A stretch of 64,000 nt of DNA, taken from positions 24,615,793-24,679,792 of the forward strand of contig OZ024802.1 in assembly GCA_964017045.1 (NCBI GenBank), written 5' to 3'. Below, piece after piece: positions 40,901 through 52,900 of this stretch (positions within the stretch are counted from its first letter, which is position 1; the number at the start of each line of letters is the position of its first letter). The stretch is from Omphiscola glabra. Lineage: Eukaryota; Mollusca; Gastropoda; Lymnaeidae. Position numbers and translations under genes: made by a program. The notes beneath the pieces were generated by a model. That model searched no databases. It had not been told where the DNA came from and saw only the letters and a program-made list of their open reading frames with translations.

Positions 40901-43900
40901 ACCTAACTGTAAAGAAACTATCACCATGGTAAAATAAGAAAAAAATGGTGAACTTGAATTCTTACCTCAGCAATGGCGATCATAAACTCAGGACATAAAG
41001 TGTGTAGTATGTTAAAATAAGGAAAAAATGGTGAACTTATATTCTTACCTCAGCAACAGTGATCATAAACTCAGGATATAAAGTGTGTAGCATGTAGTTG
41101 GACAGCATTAAGTAAACTAGAGACTCTGTGTCTGTGTTCAGGCCAAAATATTCATCATAATGTCCGCTGAATCCGTGGCCTGCACAAGAAATTGTCATGG
41201 GATTTGTCATAATAAATAACTATTAAGATAAAATAATTATACCCCAAGCAACAAATTATGAGGTGGCTCTGAGCTGCTTCCTCCCAACTCCATTGAAGAG
41301 ATCAATAATCATATTTTAAAATATCAATATACCTGGGCTGGGTCAATATTAACAGCTCTTTAGGCTAAGAAATAGTTGATATGCCATGAGCTTAGTCTGT
41401 ACTGATGATCATTGCCTCAACGTTTAACTCTAATTATCGTTATAAAATTCATTAATATATATATATAAAAAAGATTTTAAATCAGTTAACCATTGTTACT
41501 TTAAAAAAAAATAAAGTTGTTCAGTTCAAATTTTTTCTCTTTTTTTACAATTATTAACAAAATCATATAGCTTACCCATTCCATGGGAGTGATATAGCAT
41601 AGATGTGACACCATCAAATCGGAAACCATCAAAACGATATTCTTCAATCCACCATCTCAGATTGGAGAGGAGGAACCGTAACACTTCCCACCTTAATCAG
41701 ACAGATACAGATCAGATTAATCAATGAGATTAATTGGAGCTGGGGCCTGGAATGAAAAGGGATTTTCTAGCAACTTGTGATGACCTTCTAAATTAGCAAA
41801 TTAATTATACAAATTATTTAGATTTTATACTCTACATCAGGGGTCCTTAAACTACGACCCTTTAGCTGATCCAGCCTGCAAGTGGTATTGAACCCGACCC
41901 ACTGGGCCGCCATCTCGGTACATGAGCGGCAGTGACAAATATGGCACCCGACACCTACATAGCTAAATGCTGGCCCATATTTTCCATTGAAATTCTTATA
42001 AATTTATTTTGACTAGAATTGTTCATCTTAAATATTGTATTTTTCCCAACATTGTACTGACCCCCCACTGATCAAAAAGTTTTAGTAACACCCTGCTCTA
42101 CAGGATTATCTCAAAGGGTTTATTACTTTGCATTACACCTGGCCAGTCACTGGCAAAATTTCTCAACATTCAAAATTAGAATTTATGTATTAAGCATTCT
42201 CACTCTGTGTAATTAAAAAGTCTTGAGTCCCACAAGTCATGGGTGCCCCTTCCACCATCATGAAAGTAGCATGAATTGGTACCATCAAACTGATTGAGAC
42301 CATCAACAGTATTCTTGGAGGCATGGCTGTGCACAACATCCAACAGAACAACAATGCCGTACTCGTGAGCCGTGTCTATCATTTCTTTAAGCTCATCAGG
42401 AGTTCCGTAGCGACTTGAGGCAGCAAAGAAGCTGGTCACTTGATATCCGAAGCTGGCATAGTATGCGTGCTCCATAATAGCCATCAGTTGGATAGCATTG
42501 TAACCTGGAGGTAATCAATGTAGGACCAATATTATGTAAATATTAAGATAATGTCTTGCAGAGCATCGTATTTCACAAGATTGCAAATACCACATTTGGT
42601 CCTTTGAGCCCTGCCTTGATGACCTTCATGTTAATTTCTTTATCACAGTTCCCATCTGTTGTGACCCTGCTCCCTGGATACTCATAACCTGTCCCATCTT
42701 CCACCTGATAGTTGTCATAGTGATTACAGCACAATGGAAATATCAAGTGAAAAGATTTCTAAAAGGTTATCTTATTTCATTACCTAAATCTGATATTCGT
42801 GGAATAACATTTTGTGTGAACTGTTTATAGGACGCAACTTTTCCTTCCCATGATGCAATTCCTACATGACTCTCATAAATCTTCAATGCACCTTTGGTTC
42901 GTGGATGAGCATGCTTGAAGCTGTATTTCTGATATCGTGAGAAAGAAAGATGTGAAATATATATAACGATGCATCAGTGTTATTGTGTCACACTCTATAC
43001 TATGGTCAGAAAAATATAATTCCTCACAAGTGCAGCACAGTGCAAATTTGTGTTAAATTTCTTTATGGGAGTCAAAAAATAAATGATATTAATGATATTG
43101 AATTTTTACTTATTTTAAGGGAAATCGAATAAATTCGAATCTGATAAAATAACAATTTTTATGGTAAATATAAACAATCTTTAATATTATTATTATAAAT
43201 CAGAAATAAATTTTAAAATAATAATTAGAGAATTATTTAAATTGTTATCTGAATGTAAAAGTTAAGATATTGTATAAAACTTAATAAAAGGAGATTGATT
43301 ATTATCATATATGTCATCTATGTTGTAATAATAGGAAAGCAAATTTAATTTTTAAAAGCAAAATCTTAGTGTATGTATTTTATCATTCTCATTTTTTAAA
43401 TTCAAAGGTTGAGGAATATTGCATTCTGGGGAAAAAAAAGGGGTGGGGGGGTTAGATTATGAAGAGTTCTATTGTACCTGGGTGAATTTGTTTCCATCTC
43501 AAATGATTCAAGACTTGAATATATAGATAATTTAAAATAAAATTGTGAATTATCTATTTTAACTTTTCTGATTGGGGGTTGGTGGCATATGTAGGGGGTT
43601 ACCATCCCAGGCATATGTGTGTGTGTGTGGGGGGGTGATTAATTGTTACTTTTATCTAGGCAGTACAATTAGTTGTTTTTTTGCCCCAAGCAGCACAAGG
43701 TTCCCATCAGAATGAGTGGGTGCATTTTAATTTTAAACATTATTCAACTATCTTTGGTAAACACAATTCAGGGGGAGGAAATAGGGTGGTTACATTTGTT
43801 ATGTTGATCACCATATCTTTAAGTCGATGATATCAATAACTCTTATTCAAATTATGTTACAGATTTGATATTTGGTATAGATTTAAAATAAAAATTACCA

Positions 43901-46900
43901 TATTTCAATAACTTAAGGACATATATGGTGTTACAATTTTTCAATAACATGTTTTCTTTGTAGTTCTGGGGGGGGGGGGGGGGGGTTTAAAAATTAGTAG
44001 GGTAGGCCTCTATTATATAGAAAAAAAACAATGATATTAGAAATGCAATATCTATACATTGAGACTTACAATTTACATGTACATTTCAAGGGCAATTACG
44101 TAATTTTTATAAAAACGATATGTCAAAATCTGATTCAGTTAAATTTGTAAAAATGAATTTTTAGATGTTAAGACTTTGCAATAGCATATAGAGAGTAGTG
44201 CACTATGCCTTCCATTATTACCTGTGTGATACTGGTTCATATATTCTAGTATATAATAATATAGTAAGAAAAAGATTCCTAAAAAAAAATTTAATTTTAA
44301 CTTTACCTATATTTAAATAGACTTATTTTGTTGGTCCATCCATCCCTGTGGCAATGAGCTTGTCTCACCATTTCCTTTGACTCAGATCTAACTGATGCTT
44401 TTCTTTTCCATGCTTGGATGCCCAGCTGCTGTAAATCTTTTACTACATCTTCTATCCAGCTATGCTTAGGTCTGCCTTTGAGCCAATTTCCTCTGGGGTT
44501 TTGGTGGTGCGCCCTCTTCTCTCCCAGGGTAGCCTACTCTTTTTTTAAATTTCTGCTACTATACAATTCCTGGTTATCCATCCATATTCATCCTTTGTTG
44601 GTCCATATATTTTCCGGAGAACATTTCTCTCCCATGTGTTTAATAGGTTTTCTGCTATTTTTGTTGGGGGTCAATGTTTCACAACTGGTCTGGTTACAGT
44701 TATTGTGAGTATTTTGTGACTACTAAAGTATGCCCTGTTTCCAGGTCAATATTCTTTCTGTTATTTCTGTTAGTAGTTCATTTCTTTCATTTATTAAGGA
44801 TTCTACATATTTGAAGTTATATACTTTTTCAGAAGTGTGGTTTCTAATTTTAAAATTGTTTGTTCTTCTCTCACCATAGTCATATATTTTGTTTTATTCA
44901 TTTTAACTTCCAGCCCTGCTTTGTAGTGATGCGTCTTCTAATTCAATAAAAGCTTTTGATATGTCTTTACTAATTTTCCCTATGTGCTATGTCATCAGCA
45001 TATGCAAGCTACTGAAGGGGTTGGTTGTAGAAAGTGCCTACTGGTTGTAGGTCTTGGGCTTCCCTCAGAAAGTATCAGGTTATTAATCCTGCATACAAGA
45101 CAGTGAGTCTCAATGTCTTAGGCTTTGTTTAATCTGAAATTCCCTTGAAAAGTCTCCCTGAACCTTGATTTTGCTTTTTGAGTTGTTTAATGTTATTTGT
45201 ATCAGTGTAGGAAAAGGAATTATTGATCTTATATAGGCCATTCTTGAGTTTTGGTGTCCACATCCCTGTTAGTGACATACACTTAAAAATATATCTTTAT
45301 AAGGCATATGAATTATTTCTTAAGATTTTCACTGTCTTTAAGATTTGCAAAGTTTAATTTTCATTGTAATGCCATACCTCTTCTGGTGGAGGGTCCCAAA
45401 ATATCTGCTCAAAGATCGGCACCGTTGCTGGCCGACCAACCATTTTGGCCCATGGACAAATTCGATCAACAATGTTGCCGTTGTGAAGCTTCATGCCAAG
45501 CTAGAAGAGTTTATATCTTGAATAACAGTTGACAAAGTCCAGTAAGTAAAAAGGTAACACAAAAAAAGATATAGAGCATAAAGAAAACTTTCAACAAAGA
45601 CTAGCAATGCAGATTCTTTCCTGTTAAGGATTTTAATACTGATCATAATAATTAGCACATGACTAATTACAAGAAATTTTCAATCATACACATGAAATAT
45701 TACAAGTAACTCAATCACTATATTATCATATGGAGGGAGAGACTGCAATCAGGTTAGGTGGAAGGGAATAAGGGAAAACAAGGTATGGGGAAAAGCCCGA
45801 AAAAAAGGATGCAACTTAACAACTTAGAAGTCTGCAAATAGCCTTCTTCTGTGAACAAACACAAATATAAAAATAAAAACTTATCTGCAGAGGACAGCAA
45901 GAGGAATTTAATAGACCATTAGTAGGACAGAGAGTCAACATAGGTAAAGGGACAAAAGAGAAATGAAAATTGAGACCACAGTGATTGGTTGTAAAAAAAG
46001 AGGGTGTAGGAAAAATATTTAATATTGAAGGAGAAATGACAGTCATGCCATTAGGTGTCAAGGTGTGCATTAAGTTTGTTTTCTAAGCAGGCATGTTGGT
46101 ACAGGAAACAATAGCCATAATAGTCAAATTGCTGCAGCCCTTGTGGTTACTTCTGTTGAAGTGTTTTGAGTTAGGACATTGTTTATCTTTCCCAATATTT
46201 CGAAGGTGTTCAGTCTTGCCCAGATCAGACATATGGCAGCTACAAACAATGGCATAGATAACATAGTGGCTTGTACAAAGTAAACTGTCCTTTATCTCAA
46301 ACTACCTGAACATAGAAACGGAATGTGTTTTGATTCTGGATGACAAAAAGGCAAGTTTTTCAAGGAGGAGACTGGCATGATTTTTAATGAAAACATTTTT
46401 AGCTAAGAGATTGTGGGGATGATATGTAAGAATTAGTTTGGTCCTGTCACCATTCGGATGAGACCTGAAGGCTTCAGCAAGAATGATCCTTTCAATCCAT
46501 TGAAAGATTGAAAAAAGTACTGTTTCCGGTTGGATATAGTCAATCAAGCCAACTGCAATTGTCCCAAAAGTCATCCTCAGTCTGGCAAAGTCGACAAAGA
46601 CGAAGTAGTTGAGAAAAGGGAAATCAAAGAAAATGAGGTAGAGTACAAGTTCAGCCCAATGGAGCAGGGTTTATGGATGAGAAAGACTTGTAAAGTAAGA
46701 GACCGTCAGAATTAGCAATCAAAGTATATATATTAAGAACATACATCAAGTAGAAATAGATGATGCTTCTTCTTGGGAAGGATTCAAAAGTCTTTGAAGA
46801 ATGTTTGGTATCTTTGATTTAAGTGGATAGTGAAGCTGGAAGTAAGCTAAAGACAGTTAAGATAAAGGAACAAAGTTGGTTCATAGCTGTTTTAAGCAGA

Positions 46901-49900
46901 GTAAGATAAAGTAAGTGAACATCTGAAAGATAAAGGACGGAAGGGAAAAATTAAGGAACGCACGTGAGAAGGGAAACTAAAAAAAGAACAAGTAAGGAAT
47001 GACATTTCTTTAATTAAGATGAATGCCATTGAGCAACAAAAATACCTTAAGTTTAGATTGATGTTTAATGGGACAAGATCCATCATCATTGGCAGGAATG
47101 GTGAGATGCCATCTGCCAAAATCACCTTTCTTGAATGCATATTTCTCCTCAAACTGCCAGTTATCTTTTAAAAAAAAGTAAGAATGTAAGAAAGTTTATG
47201 AATTTAAGGAACAATGGTAAGGTTTAGAAAAAAAATTGAATTTCAAAAATTTTTTAACTTATCTTATTTATATCATAACTGATAATAATTCTTTTATTCA
47301 GAGTGACAGTTACCACTTTATATCCACACAGCACCAAACAGCAGCGACCAATTTTAACATTTTTATACACATCACCAACGGCATCCAAATAACATAGCAA
47401 CAAGAAAAATTCCTGAATAATCTCCTTTTTTGCTGTGCCAGCATCCTAGCATGTTTATTTCATTCATAAATGGATAGATCACAACTTTTAAATGAAAATA
47501 GCTTGTTTAAATTCTGAATTTATTTTATCAAATGTCGAGTTTTTATTCACAGATCAATAGCAATTTTGTCAAAAATGGAATTAGATAATAAACTTGAAAG
47601 CAATATAGATGTATTTAGACATAATTCCTCGATTAACCCTTTGAACCCGCAATCCCGCTTTATCGGTCTGCGCCTTAAAAGTCCACGCCCCACCAGACCA
47701 ATATATCGGTCTCCCATACCTTACCATAGATCGACAGTCGGTATGTAAAATGTGTTGTAAATAATGAGTTCATGGTTTATCACGTGACTTGCGAAAGGTC
47801 ACAGTAATGGCCGCGCCCATGAATGCATTGTTTTTGTTATGTTTTAGTAATGATTTTCGATGTATAGAGTTGACGAAAATGAAAAAAAAAAAAAAAATTC
47901 TAAAGTACACAAGCTAGAGTACTTTTATGATAATGTAAATAATTCAGAGAATTATTATTTTCTTTTGAAAAATGATTGAAATATACAAATATATAATGAT
48001 AGTGACGATCAATTTACTTCAACAATCGATGTGTGCTTAGGAAATAAAATAAACAAGGTCTACCCCTAGTTCTAGCCTTGGCTTTTATGAAAAATCAGGG
48101 TAGTATAAATGACCTTTTACTATGCCATTTTACAACATTTATAAGACAATTTTATTTCTGTTATACTTTTTTTAATACTAATGGACTACCAACAGACACA
48201 ATTAGATTAAAATTGAAATAAATTTTAAAAAATTCATTTTATAATCATTTGACTTTGCTTGTGTGTCAGTGTGTGGACATTTTTTCCCAGGAGCATGGGT
48301 ATTTTAGGCCCAGGAGCCAAGGGTTCAGAGTGTTAATTATGCTAGCTGTAGTAACACAGATTCCTGCATTTAAACTAACTGAGAGAAATCAATATTGTCC
48401 GACTTGATAAAGTTCTGGTTCTGGTTCGGTACGTTGCTGCATCCATATACTGGCATATGTGCAACGGTTGGGGAAGCGATGTTGCCAATCTAACGGCCCC
48501 TAGCAGATGCCAGGGCGGCCTTGAAGCTTTCGATCGTTGTCGAGTTCACGGCGGTATTGTCCAGGTTGTTCCAAGCAATTATGGTGCGTGGAAAGAATGA
48601 CTGCTTATGTTGCACTGTGTTACTCCGAGGCACAGTGAAGCATTTGTTATTGTTTCGGGTGTAATTTCTCATGGGGTTGTCAAATGTTAAGTTAGTGTTA
48701 AGTGACTGTTTGGCTCTAATTAATCGGCCTGGCTTCTGTGGGGTAAGATAATTGTTTGCTGGGATGGCCGGAATTAGCCCCATGGCCATTTTATATAAGA
48801 ATGTTAGGCGGATCTTTTCTCGTCTGTCCTTGAGAGTGGGGATGTCAAATCTGTTTAAAAGGCCAGTGACGTAGCCAGGCGTGGTGGTTTTATAGTCACG
48901 TGCTATGAAGCGCATTGCGTTACGTTGGATTCGCTCCAATTTGTCCACGTCTTGCTTGAGGTATGGGTCCCAGATGATTGCACCATATTCTAGTATCGGA
49001 CGAACGAGTGCAAGATAGGCATTTCGTTTGCAGGATGTTGGGCAGTGGAGCAGATTTCTTCTAATAAAACCTAGTGTGGAGTTGGCTTTTTTTGAAATTT
49101 TGTTTATATGGGGTGACCATTTTAGGTTATTTGAGAAGAGAATTCCAAGGTATGGATTGTTTGTTACTTGTCGAAGGATTGTCCTATTTAGGGTGTACAT
49201 ATAGCTTGATGGGTTTTTTTTTGAGATGCTCATTATGTAGCATTTGGTTTCATTAAATTTCATGCCCCATTTGTCTGCCCAATTCATAAGGCACTCCAAA
49301 TCTGCTTGAAGTTGGTTGTGGTCATCGTAGTCGATTATCTCTCTGTAGACAAGACAGTCATCTGCAAACAGCCTCACTTGAGATTTTACAGTATCAGGGA
49401 GGTCGTTTATGTGACAGAGAAAGAGAAGGGGGCCCAGTACTGTGCCTTGAGGAACTCCTGAGTCTACGGTGGCTTTGCCTGATCGGACGCCATCTACCAC
49501 TACTTGCATGGTCCCTTTTGTTAGAAATGTTGAGAGCCAGGAGTGAAGGTTGCCGGTAATGCCGTAGTGGTGGAGTTTGTGTAGAAGAAGGCTGTGTGGA
49601 ACAGTGTCAAAGGCCTTGGAGAAGTCGAGAATTGCCATGTCGACCTGGTTACCTTTGTCATAGGAGGCAAGGAGGTCATTGGTGGTGATGATTAATTGAG
49701 TTTCTGTGGAGTATCCAGAGCGGAAACCGTGGTTTAGAGTGGTCAAAATGTTGTAGTGTTCAAGGTGGTTCATGATGTGACGACAGATGATGTGTTCCAG
49801 AATTTTGCATGGAACGGAGGTCAGGGATATTGGGCGGTAGTTTGCTGGGTTATGACGGTCACCTTTCTTGTAGGCACTAGTGATATTTGCATCAAGCCAG

Positions 49901-52900
49901 TCCAGTGGGAGTTTGCTGGAGTCAAGCGACTTTTGGAAAATGCGGGTGATGGTTGGGGCGATGTTGTCAGCCAGGGTCTTTAGGACAATGTTTGGGATAC
50001 AGTCAGGTCCGGGTGCTTTATTGGGCTTGAGGTTTTTGAGAAGTTTGGCTACTCCTTGTTCAGTTATGTTGAGGGGGTCAATTGTACCAGGTGAAGGTTT
50101 TAGGGATGGTAGTACTGTTGTGGTAATTTTGGTGAAGACAGATTGAAACTGCCTTAGGAGAATTTCAGCTTTGCATTGGCTATCGCTTACAAGTTGCCCG
50201 TATTCTAGTAGGGGGGCTACGCCATTGTTGTCTTGCTTCTTGGATTTTATGTAGCGCCAGAATGGTTTTGTGTTGTTGTTTTCAAGGCCTTCTTGAATGA
50301 CTCCATTTATGTGCTGCCACTCGCCTCTTATTAGTTCCCTACGACAGTGTTTCTGGAACTGGCGGTATAGGGTCCAGTTGTTGGTAGTTTGGGCTTTCTT
50401 CAATAGTCTTTTCTTTCTTTTCAGCAGCTTCTTGAGCCGTGTGTTCAGCCATGGTAGATTACATGGATTTTTTAATGTGGCTGATGGGACATTTTGATCT
50501 AAGCTTTTGAATAAGGCATATTTGAAGGTCGACCATAGTGTTTCTACATCCTCTTCCTCGTTGTATTTTTTCAGGATGGCCTGTTCAGTGGCGGCGAGAT
50601 CAAGCTTGATCTTGTCCCAGTTTGCTTTACCGAACTTGTAAGTTTTCCTGGGTTTCTGGCGCGTTATTTGAGCTTTTGAGTAGAAGTCAACCACCACTGC
50701 GTCATGGTCAGATATGCCTGGGACACACGTGGATTGTTTAACAAGGGTGGGGTTGGACGTGAAGATTAGATCTAGGATACTTTTTTGACGTGTTGGTGTC
50801 TTCTGCACTTGTGTGAGTAGTGAGGATGAGGTCAAGTCGATCAGTGATTGCTGAATGGTATTGTCTTTACCGGTGGAGTGGGCAGTATGCGTGGTCCAGT
50901 CTATATCGGGGCAGTTGAAGTCACCGGCGACGATGATGTCGCGCTCGTGCTTGCCGTTGGCTGTAAGAATGTTGATGGATTTTTGGAGTTCGTCAAGTGC
51001 ACTCTGGGTTCTTTTGGGCATATAGAATGCACCGATGTAGAGGTCTTTCTTGTTTTGTAATTTAACCTTAGCCCATACTATTTCGCATGCTGTGACCAGG
51101 TGCGGTTGCTCCACTGATGTGAGGGATCTGTGAGTCATGATGAAGACGCCGCCACCTTTTTTTACGCGGTCATGACGATAAACATTGTAATCCATTGGGA
51201 AGATTTCTGAGGACTTTATATGGTCCAGGGTTGGTTCTTTCCCAGGTTGTATGCCTCTGAGCCACGACTCTGTTCCACATATTATGTCGGGCTTGGTAAA
51301 TTGGATAATGGCTGCGAGCTCTTGTCTCTTTGATTCTATGCTTTGGCAGTTGATATTTAGTAAGCGGAGATTTGCATTTTGGGGGTTGTCATGGATAGAA
51401 TTGGAGGTTGTAGGATGTCGATTATGTTCTTGGGAGCTTGTGGGATGCCTTTGGGGGGAGTATGAGTAGGGAGATTGAGTGGGATTGTGGGATTTTGGAG
51501 TACTAGTTCTATGTGGTGAAAATGGGTAAGGTGTTACTATAGATTCAGCGTTGAGACTGAGTGAAGAGAGGGGTGAGAAGGAGTTTGAGCAGTTCAGTTG
51601 ATAGCTGTGGAATGTAAAGCTGTCGTTGTTGATGCTGTTGCAGCGTGGACAAGACCATGCAAAAGAGTGTTGACTCGTTTCGCGGTAGTCCGTGGATCGT
51701 TCGTCGGCACATAGCAGGTGGAACCAGATTCCACATGTGTCGCACGCTACGCCTTTGCTGTTCCAATTTACTGGCTCTTGGCACAGTCCACAGGGGTGTG
51801 TGGAGGCTGTTTGTGGGCGAGTCATGATAGGGTGGAATGTTGAGGATATCAATATTTTATATTGCTTGTATAAATACTAAATACTAACACTTGGCTGCAT
51901 GCCCCAACACATGCAGCTTTGTGCACTTCTTGTTATTTACCGCTTAAATGACATGATTTTTTGAACAATTTCGGTATTCATAAATTTTGCGTGAAAATAA
52001 CATGAAAAGTTATTGAGTTTACTGTGTTTATAATCGCAGCAGGGGGGTGTTGTCCAATGCAAATTTTTTTTTTTTAATTTACTCTTTACCCAATGGATAC
52101 AAAGTGTTAAAGATTTTAACACCAAAAAAAAAAAAACAACAACAACACATGAATGAAAAAATGAACTACTTGTTGAAGGAATCCATAGAAATATATTATG
52201 GATCATTGCTAAAATTTTGTTGATACTTGACAACTAGGAAGAAACTTACTGAAATCTCCTCGTAAGTAGACACCAGCTGCTCCGGGTGCCCATTCAACAG
52301 CCTGGATTGAGTTATCTGGCTGATGATGGATCCCAAAAAACTGATAGCCACGAGTGAACTTTTCAAGACTCCCTTCATTTCTTTCAATTTTTGCAAGCAA
52401 ATCATAGAAGCAACTATATCTGAAGAATTCATAGCCCAATAGAGTAGTTATTTGCAGAAAGAAAATATTTTCAAATGTATATTTTAAATTTAAGATCAAG
52501 ACCTATTTATTTTATAGCTATACAAATGATCAAATGAGAAAATAAAAAGAAACATACTACTTTTGTAATGAGTAAAAAAAAATAAAAGTTATAATTTTCC
52601 CAACACAAGGAGGTAGAACAGCACTGCGTAACATGATTGAAAGTATTTGATGTCAGATAAGATAAAAATAATAATAACAAGTTTAAAATAAACATGAAAA
52701 ATTCTTCAGGGCTTAGTGATACTAAGTGAAAGAAATCTATTTAAAACAGGCCTCAAGTGCCTCAAGCATTTACATTAATTAAATTCATTTATTTTAACTA
52801 TAAATCTAACTTTGTGTGGCAATGGGCCACTTTTTCTATTAGAACCCGGTTGTGTCGACGGCCTCGGGGTATGCCAAAAGGCGCAGAGATAACCGAGGAT

